DNA of 64,000 nt from Hemileia vastatrix (taxonomy: Eukaryota > Basidiomycota > Pucciniomycetes > Pucciniales > Zaghouaniaceae), in the NCBI GenBank assembly GCA_030280995.1, contig JASXTE010000002.1, positions 41,004,683 through 41,068,682 on the forward strand, given 5' to 3'. The position numbers were made by a program, and so were the translations under genes. Below are positions 55,572-64,000 of the stretch, piece by piece. The notes beneath the pieces are model-generated. The model was not told the origin of the DNA. It saw only the letters and a list, made by a program, of their open reading frames with translations, and ran no database searches. Numbering within the stretch: the first letter of the stretch is position 1; each line of letters starts with the position of its first letter.

Positions 55572-57335
55572 TTGATTCTTGCCTGAAATTCTTGACTTAT
55601 AAAAAAATAAAAAAAATTGACAACTTACTAGACTTTCTGAATTTAGCCAACCATAAAAAAATTCCTCAGTTTATAGTCTTGGGGACTCATCCTCAGTTTT
55701 AAATCTTGGGGAACTAACAGCCCTCATTTTATAGTCTTGAGGGACTCAAAACCCTCAGTTTATATTCTTGGGGGACTTAAAACCTAAATCATAAAGACGG
55801 AACTAGAGATCAAACCATTAAAGACTAAAGAAAATAAACTAACATTCTGGGGTAACTTTTCTACAGAGCAGCCAGATCATCATCCACCCCCACACTTGCC
55901 TTAACTAAATTCAGAGACTCCCACTTTGGATGCCCTCTGCCAGAATTACACCAAAACCACATTATCAGTTTATAGTCCTGAAGGACTCAACCATATACCA
56001 TCCTAAGTTTATAGTCTTGAGGGACTGTACCATCTCTCAGTTTACAGTCTTGATGAACTGACCACAGTGTTCAGTTTAAAGTCTTGACAGACTTCAGAAC
56101 CCATAGAGGATTCAAATTCTTGAAATAAAATTGTAATAAGCCAGTTTAAAGTTGGAGGACTAGTAGATCCAAAAAAGCATAAGTAAACTTCTTGATAAAA
56201 TCTTGAAAAACAGCAATTTTAAAGTCTTAGAGGACTAACATATCCACAGTAGTAACAAAAATAAAAATCTTGAAGAAATCTTTTTAAAAAAAAACCAGCC
56301 AGTTTTAAGTCTTGGAGGACTAACAGAATATCTTGAAGTAGTATCCAACAGTTCTTGAGCTCCACTAGACCCTTCATACTTTCTAAACAAATAACAAAAT
56401 GGTATCCCCCAGCCAATTGATGAGCTGATCCCCTGATACCTTACCCACATCCAAGTGCACCTTGATGTGGTGACAACTAAAAAATTATTTTTTTATTTTG
56501 ATTCCTCCTCTTCTACCAAAATCATTTCCAGAGCCCTATCTTGAGCCTTTGAAAAAACATAACCTCCATAAAAAAATTAAAAGAAAAAACGAGAGAAAAA
56601 TAAATAATCTTGAATCTACCACTTTTACAGCCAACACCCTAGACCAACATAACAGAGCCAGGTCCAGGTCCAGGTCCACAGAAACAATCACTGGGTGGGC
56701 TCCCTCAAATAAGCAAAAATGATAGGAGACCACCAGTAATCCACCATCAATCCAAAATCACCAAAGATAAAGAAGCCAGTCCTAAGCCAAGGAGCCAGTT
56801 AAGTCAAGTTTTAAGTCATAGTGGACTAAAAAGCCTGAATAAAAAAAAAAGAGCTAGGATTTACTAGGAAAAACAATATACTTGAAACAGACATTATAGG
56901 GTAACTGTTCTACAGAGCAGCCAGCTCATCAGTTACCCCCACACTTGCCAAAATAAAATCTTGAAGCCCCCCATGGGTAACTTCTAGCAAAAAAACTAAC
57001 ATCCAACACAATAAACCAAAACCAATAAGTGTGAAGAGTCTAGCACTTGAAGACCAAAAGAATTTCCAGTTTAAAGTCATAGATGACTAAAACCTTTGAA
57101 GAAAAACCAATACTAGGGTTCAACCAAATTAAGAGAAGGGGTTAGAAACAGACAATCTGGTGTAACTGTTGATAGAGCAGCTAGCCCAACAGTTACCCCC
57201 ACACTTGCCAAAATTAAATCTAGAAGCCCCACCCATGGGTACCTTCTAAAAAAAAAAGTTTCCAATAAAACAGATGCACAGCATCACCAAAATCCAAAAT
57301 TAAAGAATGGTCCATAGTTTATCCTCATTGCAGAA
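55572..57335. repeat. Field of interspersed hairpin motifs 3' of Gypsy-C
   Basis: Two repeat types are interleaved over 1.7 kb of non-coding DNA. Type 1 is a roughly 24-bp motif, cagtttatagtcttgaggga followed by cta, seen about 13 times (for example near 55668, 55697, 55724, 55757, 55966, 56003, 56037, 56072, 56142, 56216, 56299, 56806, 57070). Each can form a small TAGTC/GACTA stem. Type 2 is a roughly 110-bp unit at 55846-55955, 56883-56992 and 57144-57253. On the - strand this lies just downstream of Gypsy-C pol, so it may be the 3' untranslated part of that element. Confidence 0.65.
56899..56938. repeat. Perfect 9-bp hairpin inside a type 2 unit
   Basis: GGGTAACTG (56899-56907) pairs with CAGTTACCC (56930-56938) around a 22-nt loop containing cagagcagccagc. 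The equivalent in the next unit is a perfect 10-bp stem, GTAACTGTTG (57162-57171) with CAACAGTTAC (57187-57196), loop atagagcagctagcc. Stem bases change while pairing is kept at some positions, which suggests a structured RNA or DNA element. Confidence 0.6.
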
Positions 57336-58642
57336 TCAATCTTCTTCACTTTTAGTGCCTCTTGGGTTAAATCTCTTCACCTGATCAGCAGTCACTCTCT
57401 TCTTTAAGACTGCACCATCTAACTCCTCCAAAACATAAGAACATCCAGACACCTGAGATCCAACTCTGTAAGGTCCATTCCATCTGTCAGCAAACATTTT
57501 TCCCCACTGAGTCTCCAAACTTCTGTTATACACCAAAACCAAACAACCAGGTTTCAAGGGATTCCTGAGTCTTTGAGCCATATTTTTGTCCCAGTATCTG
57601 ACTGATTGATTTCTTATCTTCATCATTCTAGAGTATGCCTTCTCTTGACATTCCTCTCTACATTCCAACTGTTGCATCCTGGAACAGAGAAAATCTTCTG
57701 TTGAGCGCACATTATCCCAATCAATTCCAAGATAAGAGAAAGCTTCCAAGTCCACTGGTAGAACAGCTTTCTTCCCAATCATTAATTCATAAGGGGAATA
57801 TTCAGTTGTACTTTTCACAGTTTCCCTATCAGCAAATAACAACAAGGGTAAATAATGCCTCCATTTCTCAGGACTATCTCCACACATTTTCACCAAAGCA
57901 TTGTTGATAACTTGATGGAATCTTTCAAACATGCCTTCAGCTTCAGGATAATAATGTGTATCCACTCTGACTTTAGAACCAAACTTTCCACAGCTTCTTT
58001 AAATTCAACTCCAAACTCTGGCCCACCATCAACAGTCACCAACTTCATCAACCCATACCTAAACACCCATTCCTTCTTCAAAAACTCTAACACATTTTTG
58101 GCAGTCAAATTAACCAGAGGCACCGCCTCAACCCAACCAGACAAATCATCCCTGGCCAAAATCAAGTATTTATACCTGCCCTCTTTAATATGGACAGCAT
58201 CCAGACTGACTCTTCCAAACACAGTTGTTTCACCAGTAGCATGGCTAACCCTTTAAGGTTTCAAGTGACTTCTTCTTTGACACTCTTCACACAGTTGAAC
58301 CCAACCCTGCACAGCCGACTTCATACCTGGCCACCAAAATCTATCTGCTACTCTTCTATAAGTCTCCCCAAAGCCTCTATGACCAAGGTCTTCATGTAAA
58401 TACTTCAATACCAACTCTTGATCCTTCTTCTGAGTCACCAATACTTGAGGATTTGGATGTCTCCTCCTCATCAACTTTCTTCTTGAAACATAGAAGCCAG
58501 GACTCTTCTTTTTTATTGCCACCCAAGTATCATTATCACAAATATCTGGCCTATCCAAGGTTAACAGATATTCAAACATAATAAAATATAACCCAGTCTG
58601 ACCCCAGGTCTCATCTTCAAAATCCAACAACACAAAATCCAT
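57336..58642 (-). pseudogene. Gypsy-C integrase
   Basis: Zinc-binding N-terminus in 58253-58642 (HEDLGHRGFGETYRRVADRF...LCEECQRRS, an HHCC finger), catalytic core split over two frames: 57890-58222 with LDAVHI and TVDGGPEFG (the two Asp) and 57336-57965 with EAEGMFERFHQ (the Glu). The tail has LKPGCLVLVYNRSLETQWGK, WNGPYRV and ends with VTADQVKRFNPRGTKS. A frameshift near 57960 separates the second Asp from the Glu; a TAA lies near 58250. Confidence 0.8.
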
Positions 58643-58804
58643 GGGTAAAACCCTGTCATCAAAATCTCCAGTGTAAACATGAGCAACACAACCAGCCTAG
58701 CCAGGACACCAATCCCTAAATTTTGGTACATCCTCTTCCTTCCACTGAATCATAAGAGAATCCAGTTCACTAACAAAAACACAATTATCTAATTTTGAGC
58801 CATT

Positions 58805-60674
58805 CTAAACAAAAGCCCCATCTTCATCAACAAAAACATCCTGATCACCAGTATCAAGATCAGAACCAGAAAGTTTAACCTTGTGGGGGAGAAAAGAGCT
58901 ATCTTCAAGTTTAGCCTCATGGGGGAGGAGAGAACAATCATCCAGTTTAGCCTCATGGGGGAGGAGAGAAAAATCTTCAGCACCCTTTTTTCTGGCCCTA
59001 ACCACTGGGACATCTTCATCAAATTCTTCAGAGTCTGAATCTTCATCTGTGGGTGGTCTCCTTGATAATCCATCTGGAATTGTAAAGGTTTTTCCAGGTT
59101 TGTGTACCAGGTCAAAAGAAAAATGCTGAATAAATTCCACCCACCTAGTCATTGAAGCGTTTTGAAGACCAGATGTATTGATAATTTGAACAAGAGATTT
59201 CACATCCACCTGCAGCTCAAAATGCTGCCCTCACAAAACAGTTTGAAGCTTCTTCAAAAATTTTGCCACACCACACAATTCCAACTTAGGTTGAGAAATT
59301 CTAGATTCAACCTCATTAAATACCAAAGACTCATAGCTTACTGGCCTGACCCTCCCAGTTTTATCTTCCTGAGACAAAACAGCACCAGCAGCAATATAAA
59401 TTGGGTCCAGTTCCGGACAATTGTTTCCAGCTCCCACTCAATAATCCAACTTTTAAAGAATAATATCTTTACCTACCACCTTCTTCAACTTCTGAAAAGC
59501 CTCTTCACACTCTCCAGTCCATACCCACTCTGTGTCTTTCCTGGTCAAATTCCTTAAAGGTGAATACAACAAATAAAAATCCTTAATAAAAATTCTGACA
59601 TACACACAAACCCCGAAAAATCCCCTGACTTCAGTAGTATTTTTAGGCCTTGGCCATGACTGAATTTTATTAACTTTTTTTCTTTTCCATAATCCTTCCC
59701 TCATTACATACCACATGACCCAGATATTCCAGAGCAGGAACACAACAACACAATTTTGACCCAGAAATGATCAACCCAGCCTCTTTAATCCTAAACAATA
59801 CTCTCTCTAGAGTAATTGCATACTCCCAAACAAATATACTTATAACTGGATTCTCCTTTGGCACCTCATTCCCATAATCAATGGATGGTCCTTTGCTTCC
59901 ACCATCATCACTAAAACTACCAGAATGAGTAGGAAAATCATCCTTGAAAATCCAAGCCATTTGTGTTTGATATACTTCTACTGAATTAGTTGCTTCTTGA
60001 GGCAACCTAGTGAGCTGAAATCTTCCCAGAGTAGTCTCAAACGTTGTAAGTAGCGGTGAATCCGTGTGAAGTTCCCTTTCATCATAACCAACCATAATAT
60101 CACCCAAACCATAACACACCCTTCCAGAAAAAGCTTCCACAAAATTCTCTGCACTTGGAGGCATCTCAGCATCCTTGATAGTGACTCTGTTCAAGGCTCT
60201 AAGATCATGCAACACCCTCAGCTTCCCATTCTTCTTCTTTACACAGAAAACTGGACTTGAGTAGCTAGATGTTGATTGTTTGTATAAACCAGTCCTGAAT
60301 CATTCCCTAAGAATCTCTACAATATCATCCCTAATAGCAGCTGGAATATGAATAGGTTTTATTTGCCAAGGCTCATGAAAAACCACAGGAGTCAAGTAAG
60401 GTTCCCCATAAGAGTGTTTCAAAAAACCCCTTTCCTCTTCAAAAAATCCCACTGGTTTCTCCCTTGGCAAAATAACTTGCAACAACAACTTCTTTTCCTC
60501 ATCAGACAACCATCCATCAGGTCCAAAATTAACAGTTTTTAACCTTTCCACAGTCACCCTAGAAGTTTCCACAAAATCAGGAGGATTCTTCACCAGAGAA
60601 ATACTGTTTGGATCTCTTGACAAAGGAGGTCTCTTCAAAGGAGGCTTTAAACCTACAGGTATGCATAGGCTCAT
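58805..60674 (-). pseudogene. Gypsy-C reverse transcriptase and RNase H
   Basis: Reverse transcriptase: entry segment 60300-60674 (FGPDGWLSDEEKKLLLQVI, YLTPVVFHEPWQIKPIHIP), palm 59670-60215 (HDLRALNRVTIKDAEMPPSA, FETTLGRFQLTRLPQEATNS). The catalytic box reads FSDDGG where FIDDG is usual in this lineage, so both Asp are kept. Thumb and connection 59453-59743 (RPKNTTEVRGFFGVCVYVRI), RNase H 59231-59437 and 58805-59209 (DVKSLVQIIN, FSFDLVHKPGKTFTIPDGLS). Several frameshifts. After RNase H the linker has three near copies of a 12-residue unit, SLLPHEAKLDDC. Confidence 0.8.
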
Positions 60675-61365
60675 TGACAGGCTTAATTTTCTTCTCTACC
60701 TTCTTGTACTTTTCAGCTCCACCTTCAACTTGAGGGATCTTCACGACATCTTCACCACCAGATCTGGAACAAAAACAAAGGGTTTCCCCATTGCTCACAT
60801 GTGTGGCCAAGGCAATGTTTTTGAAAGGTGTAGAAGAAACCCTAGCGGTGCACAATTGGGAGGACTTACTTTTAGACCCCAATCTCACCACTCCAAAAAT
60901 TTTCTGCAATTCCACATCTTCATCCTCACTTCCATCTTCTAAATCTTCAAATCTTGATTCATCTTCTGAATCAAATCTTCTAAAATTGTGCAGTTTATCC
61001 TCATGTAGGAGGCCCAAAAATTGATCTTGCTGATCTTCTTTATTCAAATATTTGTGAAGTTTAACCTCATTCTTGAGGCCCAAAAATTGATCTTAATGAT
61101 CTTCACAAAAATAATTCTTTTCTTCTTTCTTGATTATCTTCAGATTTTTTTCTTGATTTTCTTCAGTTATCTTAAAATTTTTTTCTTCTTTTCTTGAGTT
61201 TTCTTCCATCCTGCACAAATAACCAGGGGTTTTTCCAATGCTCACAGAAGTGGCCAAGGTAATGTTTTTGAAAGGTGTAGAAGAAACCTTAGTGGTGCAC
61301 AATTGGGAGAACTTACTTTTACACCCCAATCTAACTACTCCACAGCTTTTCCGCATATCTTTCAA
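60577..61365 (-). pseudogene. Gypsy-C protease-RT linker with internal duplication
   Basis: The linker contains GVVRLGSKSKSSQLCTARVS (in 60577-61083) and a second version, GVVRLGCKSKFSQLCTTKVS (in 61093-61365), both followed by STPFKNIxLAT. At DNA level 60779-60892 and 61228-61340 are direct repeats. An adjoining short repeat (ggcccaaaaattgatctt) is at about 61010 and 61077. A Lys/Glu-rich, probably helical segment lies between. Confidence 0.7.
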
Positions 61366-61594
61366 TAAAGATATATAAATAATCTTCTTTTTTGAACTTG
61401 AATTAAAAAAAATTGAAAATTTTGAGAGAGAACAGATACTTGATAAAAAAATTGAAGAATAATTTCAGAGAAGAGAAACATTAGAAAGAGAAAGTTGAAA
61501 ACCCACTTGGTATATCTCCAAGTGAGCTGACCTACTACAACCTGGGTTTCCCTCATCTTGGGAGAGGTTGTAGCACTTGGGTGATCAGCCCTCA

Positions 61595-63036
61595 TCAATC
61601 TAAAAAAGACAAACTCTCACTAAAGCTTGAGCCACACTCCAAAATACTAGAGGTGGCACCCACTTCTCTTCTTCTCCTACAACAATCCATGCACTGGAAC
61701 ATTGAAGACAAACCATGTCTGGTCCCCCAACCATCCTCTCCAGGAGATGATAACCTCATGTGAAGTCTCCTTTCATCTTCACCAGTCAACTCCAAACTAA
61801 TTCCCACATCAATCTGATAGCCAATTCTTGCTTGAAAATCCATCAAGAATGGCCCATCCAAAACAGCTTTTACAGTGCCTTTGGAAATGTAAAAATGAAC
61901 CTTCCCTGAGGCTCCACCAACATCTAACTTCAAAAACTCAGATGTTACAAGAAATTCTGTGACATGGCCACCAATCCCTCTCAAATTCCCAACAACACCT
62001 GTTTTGATGGGGAGGCCCAGATGAGTAGCCTCAAGAAAAGAAATTAGGTTAATCTGAGAACCTGAATCCACCAATGCCCTAGCCTCCCTGCCATTCAGGG
62101 TGACATTGACATAACCCAGAGGTGCAGAAAAATGAGTCTCCAACCCCTCACCAAATTTTTCAGAAGAATCACAAATGTATTCTACCTCCCCAGAAGAAGC
62201 CTTTCTCCTGTTCAGAAACTCTTTCTGCCTATTAGCCAAGCCAGGACTGATAGCATACAACTCCCCATAAGTAAGGGAAACCTGACCCTGATTCATCTTT
62301 TCTAGGACAAATTCCATAACATTAAGTTGGCCAGAAACCACCGCCCTCTCAAAGTGAGCTCTTTGCTTCACTACTTTGGTCCTAGATGATTCTTCAGGAC
62401 CAGAACCACCAACACATTTTCCATCAACAGGAATCAAACCAGATCCCTCACCAGAACCTCTAACACCAGAAGGCTTTGGAAATGAAGCTAAAGGGACATC
62501 CTCCTCAGAGTCAGAATTAACATCCATAGGCATTGGCTCACCATTCATGTCTGATTCTCCAAAACTAGGGGAGCCCATATCTGCCATACCCTTCTGCATT
62601 TTATACAGCTCCTCTTTGCTGTACTTCTTCTTAGCTTCACTCAGCTTAGGATCCACCTTTGAAGCCTTATAATTTGGTTGATCCTGAGCACTGCTCTTAG
62701 GCCTTCCCACCTTTCCTGCATCCACATCATAAATACCAGCCAAGCATTCCCCAATTGACTTCCCATCACAAGAATACAACTCCAAACCAGCAAAGGAAGA
62801 TGTAAATGAGACTCTATCAGCCTCCTTTCCCTTTCCCTTGCCATCATCTCCACCTTTAACAGAAGACAAAGCCTCATTAGGAAACTCTACAAATCTTGGC
62901 CTCCTTGAGTTGACATTATGTCTTTTCCTCACCAACTCCACTGGAGCCTGATCATCATTAGGCTTCACAAAAGACTCATCTGGGAACTTGAAAATTTTCA
63001 CATGAAATTCAACCTTCCCTTCAGACACATCCCTAT
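61595..63036 (-). CDS. Gypsy-C Gag C-terminus and aspartic protease
   Basis: A long uninterrupted frame. It begins directly after the zinc knuckle, has a disordered acidic/basic middle (VRKRHNVNSRRPRF, DVNSDSEEDVPLAS), the conserved segment LTYGELYAISPGLANRQKEF that I recall upstream of the protease in basidiomycete gypsy elements, and the retropepsin site ARALVDSGSQINLISF followed by LRGIGGHV and YISKGTVKAVLDGPFLMDF. Being open over more than 470 codons it is the best preserved part of Gypsy-C. The frame is lost downstream, so the protein would be truncated after the protease. Confidence 0.75.
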
Positions 63037-63996
63037 TCAGTGCCCAACAATCATTGGACTTGTGGCCCTTCCTTCTGCAATAAGAGCAGACCCAAGGATC
63101 ACTCCTACCAACCCTCTTATCAAATCTCTATGCTGAGAAGGAGCCTTATTGACCTTCTGAGCCTCCTGAATAAAAGTATGTAGCTGTTTTGTCAGATCAT
63201 CCAACTGCTCCACTACAGAATAAACCTCTTTAGGCTTCTTAGGAGCCTTCCCCTTGTTCACCACTTACTTCTTTCTGGACTCCTCCATATCTTCAGATAA
63301 TGCTTCACTGACCTTGCTAACATATTTGGTGCTAGCTTTCTGGCAAGAATCCACTGCCTACAGTTTCAGATGTCCCTCTACAAACTCCTTCACCACAGAA
63401 AGAGAAGGAAATTTTTAATTTCCATTAGGAAGAATCTTCATCTTGTCCTCCCTTGCCAAATACTTCAAAACATCAATCTTGACATTTCCCGCCAGAGCAG
63501 ACCAGAGAATATCCCTTGAAGAGTCAGTACTCTACAACTCCTGCATATACACCAAATAATCCACCACTGGCTACAACTGAGCCAGAAACTTCCTATAATT
63601 ATGGAGGTTATCCACACCTCCATAAGTTTTCCATTCACTAGCAATCATATTGAGATCCACCACTGATAATCTGGATCCCCACCTCGATTTCATCTGCAGA
63701 AACAACTTCTTCCAATCCTTCTTTCTATAGCCCTCCATTGCAGAAACTTCCTTCACCAAAGCCCTTTCACCAATGTAAAAGATGACTTGCTTCACCATGT
63801 CCAAGTGAGAAGCCCCATATACATTCCCAGAAGCCTCAAACAGCTCCAGAAACAACTTCAAATCCTCCCCCATAAAAATAGGCCCCTTCCAGGACTTGAT
63901 CCTGACAGAAGGACTAACAGAAACAGCAGAATTACCATACTCAGAAGCACCAACAGTGCCACTAAAACCACTAGAGAAAGAGGGTCCAGAAGCCAT
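63037..63996 (-). pseudogene. Gypsy-C gag
   Basis: Starts MASGPSFSSGFSG at 63996. The Gag core follows with WKGPIFMGEDLKLFLELFEA and KKLFLQMKSRWGSRLSVVDL (63571-63996), then a region interrupted by stops where TAA or TAG replace expected residues, a lysine-rich part (63037-63264) and a CCHC zinc knuckle CSYCRRKGHKSNDC near 63040-63090, read in the frame that continues into the protease segment. Alpha-helical Gag of this type forms the particle shell. Confidence 0.75.
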
Positions 63997-64000
63997 GGTC

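Larger units (their letters stand above)
57336..64000 (-). mobile_element. Gypsy-C: Ty3/gypsy element, 5' end beyond the window
   Basis: Gag starts at 63996; leader and 5' LTR must lie past 64000. Domains in order on the - strand: gag, zinc knuckle, protease, a long repeat-bearing linker, reverse transcriptase, RNase H, a second repeat-bearing linker, integrase. Frameshifts and stops separate them. No 3' LTR was recognised between 52900 and 57335. GC content is higher than in the other elements, with different codon use, so it belongs to a separate lineage. Confidence 0.85.

Overview
The window is AT-rich fungal nuclear DNA: one host gene surrounded and invaded by transposable elements. The host gene carries 25 short spliceosomal introns (53-77 nt), which excludes bacteria. 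Low GC, intron density, chromovirus-type Ty3/gypsy elements, PIF/Harbinger and Ty1/copia elements, and a TET/JBP-like oxygenase fit a repeat-rich basidiomycete such as a rust fungus (Pucciniales). That placement is inference from protein resemblance. I saw no tRNA, rRNA or CRISPR array.

Layout. 1-1777: non-coding, with a duplicated 40-bp motif and a TATA box. 1778-13621 (+): a full-size pleiotropic-drug-resistance (PDR) ABC transporter whose 26 exons I could chain by phase into 1449 codons. It is broken in the first helix of its second membrane domain by Copia-A (6590-12542, - strand), an intact Ty1/copia element with same-length LTRs that look identical, a tttaa target duplication and one 1374-residue gag-pol frame. 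Its LTRs are built from head-to-tail modules that, on the element's sense strand, all run GT...AG and match host introns in size. 13622-14370: intergenic, with a polyadenylation signal.

14371-48180: one old Ty1/copia element (Copia-B, - strand) spread over 33.8 kb by later insertions. These are two inverted copies of a gypsy family (Gypsy-A1, 14994-20853, +; Gypsy-A2, 20943-26757, -) only 89 bp apart; a 660-bp LTR-like insertion (27788-28447); and a chromodomain gypsy element (Gypsy-B, 30904-47430, -). One Gypsy-B LTR (30904-38744) holds a 6-kb PIF/Harbinger element and two of its MITEs, while the sister LTR (46180-47430) preserves the empty sites. The Harbinger element encodes a transposase, a second lysine-rich protein and, unexpectedly, a TET/JBP-like dioxygenase remnant. 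Two CACTA-type MITEs sit in the Gypsy-B body.

48181-57335: no convincing gene except a possible two-exon remnant at 55078-55571. It contains a pentanucleotide satellite flanked by inverted repeats, a remnant LTR, and a 1.4-kb field of repeated hairpin motifs. 57336-64000: a third gypsy element (Gypsy-C, -) whose 5' end lies beyond the window.

Order of events by nesting: Copia-B, then Gypsy-A1, Gypsy-A2, the 660-bp insertion and Gypsy-B, then Harbinger and the MITEs. Copia-A is separate and looks youngest. Apart from Copia-A, every retroelement is decayed by stops and frameshifts.
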